DNA from: a virus
Virus record (IMG/VR): IMGVR_UViG_3300014838_000403
Span: 1-36,580 of that record
Length of the DNA: 36,580 bases
Strand: one strand, 5' to 3'
The notes under the pieces are model-generated. The model saw nothing but the letters and a program-made list of their open reading frames with translations. It did not search any database and was not told the origin of the DNA. A program made the position numbers and the translations under genes. Shown in pieces: positions 8,329 to 15,602 of the stretch (positions are counted from its first letter, which is position 1; the number at the start of each line of letters is the position of its first letter).

Positions 8329-8745
8329 ATGGTAGATATAACTAAAATTGCAGCAGCCTCGTTTATGCCAGGGCTTCAAAATGCCGGGCAGTTTAGCGGC
8401 ACTGCGTATATTTCTGGGGTTCTTGATGCCTCACCAGGTTATCCGACTAACACATCTAACATGACGGGGACTATATTTATCCCATTACCAGATCCTACGG
8501 TTGTTAGTGTGATGAGGATCAATCTGCCAAACGCTGCCGGCCAGTTAGCCTCTCGATGGTTCCCATTGTTTGGGACAATTAGATTATTAGATCAGACAAA
8601 TGACTGGATTTTGATATTGTATATTGGGAGTGCCACTGGCGGCCGGAATATCTATTTTAACTTCGTTAATTCTAGTAATACCGGTAGAACCTTTACTAGT
8701 TTCCCGGTCAATATCTATGGACACTTATTCAGTTACGCTTGGTAA
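8329..8745 (+). CDS. Fibre-tip-like small protein
   Basis: 138 residues starting at the base directly after the preceding TAA, so coupled translation is expected; no Shine-Dalgarno is visible. It is a beta-rich protein (PLFGTIRLLDQTNDWILILYIGS ends its core) resembling the beta-sandwich modules at the end of the DUF1906 protein and of the 27775 protein. It is probably a separate tip or chaperone-like unit of that spike. Its last 21 bases overlap the last bases of the opposite-strand secreted-protein gene, a sign that the latter was inserted here. Confidence 0.58.
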   Translation: MVDITKIAAASFMPGLQNAGQFSGTAYISGVLDASPGYPTNTSNMTGTIFIPLPDPTVVSVMRINLPNAAGQLASRWFPLFGTIRLLDQTNDWILILYIGSATGGRNIYFNFVNSSNTGRTFTSFPVNIYGHLFSYAW

Positions 8746-9294
8746 TTCAGTAACGATAACTTCCCAGGTACAGGGTTGGTTAGAGCCTGTTGATATCTGC
8801 ATATTGTCGTTGAGCGTGGTTTCATTCCAAGTGATTGTGCCACTTAATTCTTGAGTTGGGTTATTCCAATATTCCGTAAATACAGTGCTTTTAGGGGTAT
8901 TTGTGGTGGTATCAGCTAGAGCAAAGTAAGGTACTGTTGAAGAATCTGACGCATCCCCAGTGGTAGTTTCTGTGCAAGTAAATTTAATTGTGACTGTCCA
9001 GGGGTCAGTTGGAGTAAAGATGGGCAGATATTCATCACCGGCTGGTATTTGAGTACCACTAATGAAATCTGTTGTAATACTCGGATCCGTGTTGGTAATG
9101 TCCTGTAAGGTCACAGGCATTGGTGTAACTGGAGTCACGGGCGTAACTGGCGTTGTGGGCTGCGCTGGGGGTACTGGGGCAGTCGTAACAGTATCAGTAG
9201 GGCTAAATACTGTTGGTGTGGCCGGTGCTGTAGGGTGGGCATTAAATGCCACAAAGGCTAAAACTAAGATTCCTGCCAAAAATAGCTTTTTCAT
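8725..9294 (-). CDS. Secreted protein with signal peptide, moron-like
   Basis: 189 residues from the ATG at 9294; an upstream GTG at 9300 lies ahead of the predicted transcription start, so the ATG was chosen. It begins MKKLFLAGILVLAFVAFNA, a signal peptide with a likely cleavage after Ala about 19-21 and no lipobox Cys. A Pro/Thr-rich wall-spanning or linker segment with VTPVTPVTP follows. The C-terminal ~110 residues form an all-beta domain with two Cys (FTCTE and QPCTW) that could form a disulfide. It is the only - strand gene between 1 and 12.6 kb and has its own consensus promoter, the hallmarks of a moron expressed independently of the late program. Host-surface alteration, superinfection exclusion or lysogenic conversion are possible roles; none is shown. 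Confidence 0.75.
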   Translation of the reverse strand: MKKLFLAGILVLAFVAFNAHPTAPATPTVFSPTDTVTTAPVPPAQPTTPVTPVTPVTPMPVTLQDITNTDPSITTDFISGTQIPAGDEYLPIFTPTDPWTVTIKFTCTETTTGDASDSSTVPYFALADTTTNTPKSTVFTEYWNNPTQELSGTITWNETTLNDNMQISTGSNQPCTWEVIVTELPSVTE

Positions 9295-9300
9295 ACTCAC

Positions 9301-9329
9301 ATTATACAGTATTTTATATTTTCTGTCAA
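9301..9329 (-). promoter_or_regulatory. Consensus promoter of the secreted-protein gene (leaderless)
   Basis: On the - strand, TTGACA (9329-9324), a 17-nt spacer and TATAAT (9306-9301): full consensus. The -10 ends 6 nt before the ATG, so the message should begin at the ATG. It faces away from the late leader that begins at 9353. Confidence 0.85.
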
Positions 9330-9352
9330 TAGTTTATACTCTTTTACTATTG

Positions 9353-9416
9353 TGCTAGAATACAAATAGACTTTTAGTCCGCCTCTTTGCGGGCTATTTT
9401 TATATAAGGAATCAAC
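9353..9416 (+). promoter_or_regulatory. Late-type promoter with hairpin leader (copy 2)
   Basis: Extended -10 TGC-TAGAAT at 9353-9361. The predicted start at A9368 gives AGACTTTTAG, a variant of the AGGCAAT start. An 8-bp stem 9375-9382/9389-9396 with one G-U pair is followed by TTTTTAT, AAGGA and the ATG at 9417. Confidence 0.65.
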
Positions 9417-10280
9417 ATGACACCAACCGCTCTCCAAAGTAATGTCAGCGCAGCCCAAGCAAACGGAGCGGCCAATCAGGCTGCTTTAAATAACCAATCT
9501 ACTCAATTACAGAATAATTACGGTCAAGCTCAGACAAACGCTACCAACGCCGTTAATGGTATTCAAAATGGCGGTACTTTATATGGTCAGAACTTAAATA
9601 CCCAAGAGAATGCTTTAGGTTTCAACCCGGCTAGTGTTGGTCAATCGGCCAATATGCTAACTTCCATCCAAAATAATGTCGCTAATGCCCCAACTGCTGC
9701 TCAACAGGCTGGTAATTACTACGGTACGACTGCTGGTGGAACAACCAATATCTTGAGCGGATTGATGAGTAATTTACAACCATCTTTGACTAATGCCACG
9801 AATAACATGGCTAACCAAACTCAGTTATATAGTGCTGCTCAAAATGCCGCTAATCAACAAGCTGGCTTAACCGTTCAGTCGCAAAACAACGCTGCCACTA
9901 ATGCAGTCGCCCAAATGCAAGCGGCTGGTACGATCATGGCCCAAATTGAGAACCTACAACAGCAACAGGGTTATCTGACCTCTGAACAGGTTACCGCTTA
10001 CCAGAATGCTTACAGTAGCTATGTAACAGCCCAAGCGGCTGCTTCTCAGGCTTCTAGTGCCGCAATAACGGCTCCGACTACGGCTGCAGCCAATACTGCT
10101 CAAGCTGGATTGTATGGCTCTCAGAATATAGCGCAACAAGCGGCAAACGCTAAGGCTGCGGCTGTGGCTGCCGCCGCCGCTAAACCCGCCGCCAAAAAGA
10201 CCACAACTACCACGAAGTCTGCCACTAACCCAGTCAATGTCAGCAAGATTTTAACTAATAACTCACAAGTAACAATATGA
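9417..10280 (+). CDS. Ala/Gln/Asn-rich probable internal virion protein
   Basis: 287 residues of strongly helical low-complexity sequence rich in Ala, Gln, Asn, Ser and Thr (for example AAQANGAANQAALNNQ), with a C-terminal Ala/Lys tail. Long Gln/Asn/Ala coiled helices are typical of ejection or internal core proteins of short-tailed phages, and the next gene encodes a glycine-zipper protein of similar type. The stop overlaps the next ATG as ATGA. It has a hairpin leader and AAGGA. No domain is recognised; tail-length determination is less likely at this size. Confidence 0.6.
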   Translation: MTPTALQSNVSAAQANGAANQAALNNQSTQLQNNYGQAQTNATNAVNGIQNGGTLYGQNLNTQENALGFNPASVGQSANMLTSIQNNVANAPTAAQQAGNYYGTTAGGTTNILSGLMSNLQPSLTNATNNMANQTQLYSAAQNAANQQAGLTVQSQNNAATNAVAQMQAAGTIMAQIENLQQQQGYLTSEQVTAYQNAYSSYVTAQAAASQASSAAITAPTTAAANTAQAGLYGSQNIAQQAANAKAAAVAAAAAKPAAKKTTTTTKSATNPVNVSKILTNNSQVTI

Positions 10281-12412
10281 ACCCATCAGCTATCGCGTCT
10301 AGCGTAATGACACCTCAGACTTATAATCCCGGGCCTACTTCAACGTATACTGGCTATACTCCCTATAACCAACAGGGGAATAACGCTATAGATAGCGCAC
10401 AAGCGGCCCTAAACCCCACTACGCCATCAGCATCCGCCATCCCTGCCCCTCAAAAGGGCAATTGGTTTACGCATCTACTCCCCACTATCGGTTCATTCGC
10501 TGGTATGGCTGGAGGCATACTGGGCGCACCTGAGACTGGTGGATTGTCCTTATTAGCCGCTCTAGCTCTTGCAGGCGCAGGATCGGCTGCCGGTAAGGTA
10601 GGCGAGGACGTATTGCAGAAACAGAGTATAAACCCCGAACAAGTCGCTCTAAGTGCCGGCGAGGGGGCCGGTGGTCAGGCTCTAGGTATGGGATTAGGTT
10701 CTATCATAGGCGGCATAGGCGGCAAAGTAGCCGATACTCTAACTCAGGGTGCTACGGATCGGGCAGCCCAAGCAGCCACCGATACCGCCACACAGAGTGC
10801 GGCCGATGAAGCTACTCGGATTGGTAATGAGTTTGGCGCAGTTAAACCCGGTGCAGCCCAAGTTGGCCCAGCTATCTCTAAACTACAAGATCTTGGTATC
10901 ACCAATCCAACCGCAGAGGATATGTCACAGATAGGTAAGATCTATACTGGTAGCAACCCTGAGACTGGTACTGGAGTACTTAACTTTTATAAACAACAGG
11001 CACTAGATCAAGCCGGTGGTTCAGTTAATCTAGACAACACGATGACTGACCTTGAGAATAACTTAAAAACTCCTGAAAATACGGCAACACTCGGTGATAC
11101 CACGCCTGTAGCCGGATCAAGAGGACAATTACCCAAAGCCCCAGTCAATACGGCCACTAAGATTATTCAGCAAGTTAGAAGTATGTTACCGAGTGGAAGT
11201 CTTGAGAATGGTCAGATAACAGAACAATTAACCCCCCAAAAGGGATTTTCTTTGCTCAAAGATATTGGTAAACAGATTACCCAAACTACGCCTAAAGCCA
11301 ATGCGTTAGGGGTATTAGACCCGGCCGATGTAGCCGAGAATAATGTCTGGAAGTCAGTTTATAACTCAGTTAAACAAGCCGTATATAACCGCCCAGAAGT
11401 TGATGCTGCCATTCAGGGTATTAAGGTCGGGCCTGAGGAATCTGGTGTCATAGATGATGCTATCAAATCCAATGGCATTAAAGATCCACAGATTGCCGCT
11501 AATATCAAGGCTGATCTGACGAATGTGCTAAATAACTCCAACACCGCCCAAGATTTGCTTGATGCCGAACGCCCGATGGTTAATGTCGCTAAAGTAGGTG
11601 ATATACAGACTAGAGATGTGGCTAACAATCCTCAAGTGGCAAGAAATGTCAAAGCCGTCAAGTCGCAAATATCGACCCAAAATCCCAAAGCTCCTGCAAT
11701 CGCTCATCCACTTTTAGATATGGGTGCTGTAGCAGGAGCTATACCGACTCATGGCCTAAGTTTACTGGCCGCACTTCCCGAAATAGCCAGTAAGGTCACA
11801 AATGGCACAACTGGGGATATGGCAGCTAAATTGGTTCAGTCAGGAGTGGCCAGAAGTGTAGCTAAAGTATTGCCAACTGTCCTGACTGGAGCCTCACAAT
11901 TTATCACTCATGCTGGAGATGTAACCCCTAATCCTGTAAACTTAAACTTAGGAAGTAATAATATGCAACCACAGAATGCAAGCCTAGATCCCAACAGTTT
12001 AAACAGCCTCCTCCTACAATTAGCGGTGGCTGAATCGGCTAACCCTACTACATCTAGTGCTGGTGCATCAGAACTGGGTCAGTTAGTGCCTCAAATGCAA
12101 AATGTTAATGTGGCCCAAAACTCTCTAACTGGTGCTGAGAATGCATTCCAACAGGCCGGAGGTGGTCAGGGTGGCATCATGGGTAATCTATCTCGAATAC
12201 TAGGATCTATAACGGGCAATCCAGCTAGTCAGTATGAACAACAGAGGCAACAACTTATCCAACAACTTAATCCTCTAGGCATTCCAACCTCGGCTGTTCC
12301 TGATATAACTGGCAATAATCAGAGCGCACAAAATCAGTTCCAGACATTGCAACAGATGATAAACGCTCGTTTGAACGGTGGATCTGTTCTCAACTCGATT
12401 CCTGCACAATAG
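10277..12412 (+). CDS. Probable ejection (internal virion) protein with glycine-zipper segment
   Basis: 711 residues, ATGA-coupled to the previous gene. After a Pro/Thr-rich N-terminus, residues about 65-150 contain membrane-active Gly/Ala segments (GSFAGMAGGILGA, LLAALALAGAGSAAG, GMGLGSIIGGIGG). The middle part is helical and charged; another hydrophobic stretch lies near residue 485 (LDMGAVAGAIPTHGLSLLAA) and the C-terminus is Gln-rich. Such Gly-zipper plus Gln-rich helical proteins are ejected with DNA to make a channel in the host envelope in podoviruses. A tape-measure function is the alternative. No lytic transglycosylase motif was found. Confidence 0.6.
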   Translation: MNPSAIASSVMTPQTYNPGPTSTYTGYTPYNQQGNNAIDSAQAALNPTTPSASAIPAPQKGNWFTHLLPTIGSFAGMAGGILGAPETGGLSLLAALALAGAGSAAGKVGEDVLQKQSINPEQVALSAGEGAGGQALGMGLGSIIGGIGGKVADTLTQGATDRAAQAATDTATQSAADEATRIGNEFGAVKPGAAQVGPAISKLQDLGITNPTAEDMSQIGKIYTGSNPETGTGVLNFYKQQALDQAGGSVNLDNTMTDLENNLKTPENTATLGDTTPVAGSRGQLPKAPVNTATKIIQQVRSMLPSGSLENGQITEQLTPQKGFSLLKDIGKQITQTTPKANALGVLDPADVAENNVWKSVYNSVKQAVYNRPEVDAAIQGIKVGPEESGVIDDAIKSNGIKDPQIAANIKADLTNVLNNSNTAQDLLDAERPMVNVAKVGDIQTRDVANNPQVARNVKAVKSQISTQNPKAPAIAHPLLDMGAVAGAIPTHGLSLLAALPEIASKVTNGTTGDMAAKLVQSGVARSVAKVLPTVLTGASQFITHAGDVTPNPVNLNLGSNNMQPQNASLDPNSLNSLLLQLAVAESANPTTSSAGASELGQLVPQMQNVNVAQNSLTGAENAFQQAGGGQGGIMGNLSRILGSITGNPASQYEQQRQQLIQQLNPLGIPTSAVPDITGNNQSAQNQFQTLQQMINARLNGGSVLNSIPAQ

Positions 12413-12415
12413 GAC

Positions 12416-12445
12416 TTGACAACTAAGCGTGTGCTGTGTTATACT
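12416..12445 (+). promoter_or_regulatory. Promoter of the 12455 gene, with putative operator in the spacer
   Basis: TTGACA at 12416-12421, an 18-nt spacer and TATACT at 12440-12445. The predicted start is about 12452, three nt before the ATG. The spacer contains AGCGTGTGCT, a short imperfect palindrome. The same arrangement recurs at 35239-35268, where 28 of 34 aligned bases are identical. Confidence 0.75.
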
Positions 12446-12454
12446 GTAGCCATT

Positions 12455-12637
12455 ATGATATTTATAGTAATTATAGGTTCAGTCCTTTTAATGATTGGAT
12501 TTTTACACGATGCGGAGGCAGATAAAGAAAATGCCCATCGAGCATGGTTAAGTAGTTTGCCGATCCAAATACAACTTAAATACCTAAAGGGTGAATACGG
12601 TCCAATCCCGAAGTGGTATCGTACTAATTCATGTTAG
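12455..12637 (+). CDS. Small single-pass membrane protein
   Basis: 60 residues from the ATG at 12455; upstream in-frame TTG lies in the -35 box and cannot be transcribed. Residues 1-17 (MIFIVIIGSVLLMIGFL) form one membrane helix, followed by a polar tail of ~43 residues with HDAEADKENAH and PKWYRTNSC. The near-leaderless position behind a strong, possibly repressed promoter suggests independent expression. It converges with the - strand gene that ends at 12624, overlapping it by 14 bp. Possible roles include immunity, superinfection exclusion or lysis control, but nothing in the sequence decides. Confidence 0.65.
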   Translation: MIFIVIIGSVLLMIGFLHDAEADKENAHRAWLSSLPIQIQLKYLKGEYGPIPKWYRTNSC

Positions 12638-12881
12638 TGATTGTGATATTGTCTTGCGCTTTGTCTAGAGCAAGAGCATAACCTAGATTGCAATTCGCAG
12701 CATACCCAAACCTAGTTTTGGCAATACCATCTAGATACACTGATGTCATGCGTTGGAGCATTTGATCTAACTCTTGTTGGGCGATAGCTCTATATTGCAT
12801 AAGTGTGTCTATCTCTGATTCCGTAAGAGTAAACTTCTTACCGGTTGGTGTATTTAGAACTTTATCTTTGATGCGACCCAT
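12624..12881 (-). CDS. Small hypothetical protein, divergent from the chaperonin operon
   Basis: 85 residues, mixed helical, with a charged start (MGRIKDKVLN) and a coiled middle (ESEIDTLMQYRAIAQQELDQML). No family recognised. A TAGGAG Shine-Dalgarno lies 5 nt ahead of the ATG, and the message should start near 12901 from the TATAAT on the - strand (12913-12908). That promoter shares a palindrome with the GroES promoter, so the two genes are likely expressed alternately. A link to chaperonin control is a guess from position. Confidence 0.65.
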   Translation of the reverse strand: MGRIKDKVLNTPTGKKFTLTESEIDTLMQYRAIAQQELDQMLQRMTSVYLDGIAKTRFGYAANCNLGYALALDKAQDNITITNMN

Positions 12882-12903
12882 AATTGCTCCTAAATGTTTA
12901 TGG

Positions 12904-12916
12904 TGTTATTATAACA
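12904..12916. promoter_or_regulatory. Palindromic pair of opposed extended -10 promoters
   Basis: TGTTATTATAACA is a perfect 13-bp inverted repeat around a central T. Read on +, it is an extended -10 (TGT-TATTAT, 12904-12912) firing toward GroES at 12923. Read on -, it is TGT-TATAAT (12916-12908) firing toward the gene that starts at 12881. The two hexamers overlap by 5 bp, so only one polymerase can open the site at a time. Confidence 0.65.
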
Positions 12917-12922
12917 GCATAT

Positions 12923-13180
12923 ATGATCCAGCCCTATGGCATGCATATCCTAATAGAGTTACAAGGCGAGTATAAACACGCCACTACGCCAGATTCTCGT
13001 ATGGGCGGTACTAAGAAGCAGGGGGTGTGCGTGGCTGTTTCAGACGATCTTAATGAGGGCAAAAAACTACTTAATAAGGTAGTCTATTTTGACGAGTTTG
13101 AGGATACTACCAATTATAGTGTCGACGGTAAGAAGTACGCTTTAATAGATATTAAAAGTATAAAGGGGTATGAAAAATGA
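12923..13180 (+). CDS. groES: GroES-like co-chaperonin
   Basis: 85 residues from the ATG at 12923; a TTG at 12884 would start before the promoter. The sequence begins IQPYGMHILIEL, equivalent to IRPL-x-DRVLV of GroES, has a mobile-loop-like region (EYKHATTPDSRMGGTKKQG, about 15-33), GVCVAVSDDL in the place of GxVxAVG, and ends with DGKKYALIDIKSIKG, matching the DGxxYLxxxExDIL motif. It would cap the GroEL ring encoded two genes downstream. The length is slightly below the usual ~95 residues. The -10 ends 10 nt before the ATG, so the message is nearly leaderless. Confidence 0.82.
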   Translation: MIQPYGMHILIELQGEYKHATTPDSRMGGTKKQGVCVAVSDDLNEGKKLLNKVVYFDEFEDTTNYSVDGKKYALIDIKSIKGYEK

Positions 13181-13521
13181 GTTGTGAATTAGTGGTACTA
13201 TTTAATCCTAAAAATGATGGATCAGAAGTTATCTCTCAACTTGAAAAATATCTAGATAAACTTAAAGACAAATGGTCTATGGTAATTTGTAGTCGAATGA
13301 CATGGACGAGATTAGAGGGCGAGTTACAGGAGTTTGTCCATCCTAAATACGAAGCAACAGAGGTTAAGGGTTACGATAAAGTTACGGCAACTTCAAAGGG
13401 TTCAGTGCCATCAACCAATCCCCGACAGGGTTTTAATTCTCTTACGTATAAGAAACGACCAATCTGTTACACGTATGGAGATAATGTAGTAAGCGCAAGA
13501 GTAGGGGCTACTGATGCCTAG
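13177..13521 (+). CDS. Unknown protein between GroES and GroEL
   Basis: 114 residues, ATGA-coupled to GroES and overlapping the GroEL start by 8 bp. The N-terminal half is alpha/beta (CELVVLFNPKNDGSEVISQL, then LDKLKDKWSMVIC), and the C-terminal half is basic and polar (KGSVPSTNPRQGFNSLTYKK). No recognised family. Its tight coupling inside the chaperonin operon suggests it either assists folding or is a client or regulator, but that is purely positional. It is not a second GroES: the DGxxY motif and mobile loop are absent. GGGGT precedes its ATG. Confidence 0.68.
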   Translation: MSCELVVLFNPKNDGSEVISQLEKYLDKLKDKWSMVICSRMTWTRLEGELQEFVHPKYEATEVKGYDKVTATSKGSVPSTNPRQGFNSLTYKKRPICYTYGDNVVSARVGATDA

Positions 13522-15067
13522 TATCAATACTCGTAAAATAGTTTCAGGCGAGGAACTAGATAAAAGAACTCTTGATGGAGTAACTGCGGTTTATGAAGTA
13601 GCTAAGGCAGCTTATGGCCCACGATCAGGCAATGTTATCATCGAGGGTAACTTTGGCGATCCTATAATCTCCCATGATGGCGTATTCAATGTCGATAAAG
13701 TCCACTTAGAAGAACCGACTGCTAACATGGCTGTTCGGACTATCGTACAAGCCTCTAAGACTACCAATGTTAAAGTTGGTGATGGTACTACGGCTGCGGT
13801 AATTCTAGCTTATTACTTGTATCTAGAAGCTCGTAAACTAGTAACCGTCAAGGCCTCTAACCGTATGCAGGTTGCCAGAACGCTTAAACAAATCGCCGAT
13901 AAGGTCATTGAACAGATAGATGCTATTAAAAAACCTGCCGATGATGAATTGCTCCGTAATGTAGCCATAATCTCCGCTAGTGACTCAGCTACAGGTGAAT
14001 TACTGGCCGATACGATCAAAGAAGTGGGCGAGTACGGTGGACTTATTATTGAGAACTTTGCCGGCACAGGTATTTATAACGATATTGTCGAGGGCTTTTA
14101 CTTCCGCAAGGGCTTCACTGAGGCCAATCTTATCAACGACCCGTCTAATTTAGAGAGTCATTTTGAAAATGTAGCCATCTTAGTCACCGAAAAACGGATA
14201 CAAACTATCCCTGAAGCTGCCTCAATTATCGAGAAAGTAGCCGAGAAAGGGATTAAGGAATTAGTTATTGTTGGAACTGTCGAACCAGAAGCGATTTATA
14301 CCTTTATCAAGAACCGTTTGGACGGTGTGATAACCGTCAGCGTAGTCGATAGTCCAGTGTTCGGTAGTTTAAGGACCTTATTTTTTGATGATCTCGCTCT
14401 ATATGTCGGGGCTAAAGTCTTAACGCCCGGTGCTAATATAGATGACTTTCAGTTTGATATGCTCGGCGAGGGCAAAGTCCACATGAACGAGTTTGCCACT
14501 ACTATCCTTAATGGCGATGGCAGTAAAGAGGATCTAGAAGTACGGATTAAGGAACTTGAGAAAGAATTAAGTGTTGCCGAATCAGCCGTCACCCAAGAAG
14601 CAGTTAGGGAACGTTTAGGCAGATTAAAGGGTAAGATTGCTATTGTTAAAGTCGGTGGTGCTACCGAGGTTGAGCAGAAAGAGACTAAACTGCGAGTCCA
14701 AGATGCTATCTGTGCTGTTCAAGCCGCCATGAAAGATGGTGTAGTTCCCGGTGGTGGGGTGACGTTGGCTCGTGTTAAAATCGAGGGTGAGTTTGCCGAT
14801 GTATTTAAAATGACCTTTAAAGTGCTTATGGCGAATGCCGGCCTTAATAGCGAACAATATCTAGGCCGTATCTTAGAAGCTAAAGACTGGGAGGGTTACG
14901 ATCTGCGAGACGACGAACCTAAACTACAAGACCTAATCAAAGCAGGCGTGATTGATCCCGCCTTAGTTATCAAGGAAGTCGTCAAGAATGCTACAAGTGT
15001 GGCCGCCGAATTGATTAAAACCACAGTGGCTCTACCGTTTGCCGATAGAGAGAATAAGAGGGGATAA
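13514..15067 (+). CDS. groEL: Phage-encoded GroEL-type chaperonin
   Basis: 517 residues against about 545 in bacteria. Group I chaperonin motifs are present in order: GPRSGNVIIE (35-44), HDGV with D55 (equivalent to D52), GDGTT (89-93), the apical domain (about 180-370) with SPVFGSLRTLFFDDLA near 280, VGGATEVEQKE (380-390), RVQDA with D397 (equivalent to D398), VVPGGG (410-415) and IDP with D481. The ATPase residues are kept, so it should be active. The C-terminal Gly-Gly-Met tail is missing; it ends PFADRENKRG. The apical substrate-facing residues differ widely from host proteins. It forms an operon with its own GroES. Phage GroEL is known (for example phage EL) but uncommon. Confidence 0.95.
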   Translation: MPSINTRKIVSGEELDKRTLDGVTAVYEVAKAAYGPRSGNVIIEGNFGDPIISHDGVFNVDKVHLEEPTANMAVRTIVQASKTTNVKVGDGTTAAVILAYYLYLEARKLVTVKASNRMQVARTLKQIADKVIEQIDAIKKPADDELLRNVAIISASDSATGELLADTIKEVGEYGGLIIENFAGTGIYNDIVEGFYFRKGFTEANLINDPSNLESHFENVAILVTEKRIQTIPEAASIIEKVAEKGIKELVIVGTVEPEAIYTFIKNRLDGVITVSVVDSPVFGSLRTLFFDDLALYVGAKVLTPGANIDDFQFDMLGEGKVHMNEFATTILNGDGSKEDLEVRIKELEKELSVAESAVTQEAVRERLGRLKGKIAIVKVGGATEVEQKETKLRVQDAICAVQAAMKDGVVPGGGVTLARVKIEGEFADVFKMTFKVLMANAGLNSEQYLGRILEAKDWEGYDLRDDEPKLQDLIKAGVIDPALVIKEVVKNATSVAAELIKTTVALPFADRENKRG

Positions 15068-15342
15068 TGTTTACTTTCGTTACCACAATCATTGGAGCTT
15101 TTATAATCTTTGGTCTGGGTACATTTTTTGGTACTAAATATAAGGGTATTACCGATTCAATCCACACTCTCCAACATAAAGATGAGTCCGCACCACCAGA
15201 GATAATTAGAACTAACCCCCAAACCTACCGAGAGATAACGGCCGATACTAGTTTAGGTGGAAGTCTGGTTATTAAAACTAAAACTCCACAAGAGTTAGAA
15301 AAAGAGGACGAGGAAAAAGCTAATCGACTTGCGGGGCTGTAA
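15067..15342 (+). CDS. Small N-terminal membrane-anchored protein
   Basis: 91 residues, start overlapping the GroEL stop by one base (TAATG), with AGGGG upstream. Residues 2-24 (TFVTTIIGAFIIFGLGTFFG) form a single membrane helix, followed by a cytoplasmic or periplasmic polar tail with acidic KEDEEKANR at the end. Not recognised. It lies between GroEL and the packaging genes, so it may be a virion or membrane accessory of the late operon. Confidence 0.65.
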   Translation: MFTFVTTIIGAFIIFGLGTFFGTKYKGITDSIHTLQHKDESAPPEIIRTNPQTYREITADTSLGGSLVIKTKTPQELEKEDEEKANRLAGL

Positions 15343-15602
15343 TGGCTTCGACAGGTTACGTTTTAAACGGAAAATATTATAAGAAAAAGCCTGATCTTAA
15401 TAAACTACAGAACTTGCAGCAATCTACCTTTAAGGAGTGGGATCACGACAGGCAACGGTCAGATCATGCTGCCGATATAGTCCAGCCTTATAAACACGGT
15501 AAACCCAATCAAGACTTCATAGACCTCAACCATGATGCGGCTGTAGACTATGGGTTTATCAAGAAAGATGATGATGGAAGTCGAACAGATATTACTCCCT
15601 GA
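15342..15602 (+). CDS. Small charged protein ahead of the terminase
   Basis: 86 residues, TAATG overlap with the preceding gene. Highly hydrophilic, rich in Lys, Asp, His and Gln (YKKKPDLNKLQNLQQ, KEWDHDRQRSDHAADI). Its 3' end overlaps the start region of the terminase. Position just upstream of the large terminase is where small terminase subunits often sit, but no helix-turn-helix is obvious, so that remains a possibility only. Confidence 0.65.
   Translation: MASTGYVLNGKYYKKKPDLNKLQNLQQSTFKEWDHDRQRSDHAADIVQPYKHGKPNQDFIDLNHDAAVDYGFIKKDDDGSRTDITP

Noticed and set aside
9062-9358. + strand frame with Gly/Val repeats opposite the secreted-protein gene
   Set aside because: It is the reverse reading of the VTP repeat, lacks a Shine-Dalgarno and starts inside a clear opposite-strand gene with its own promoter.
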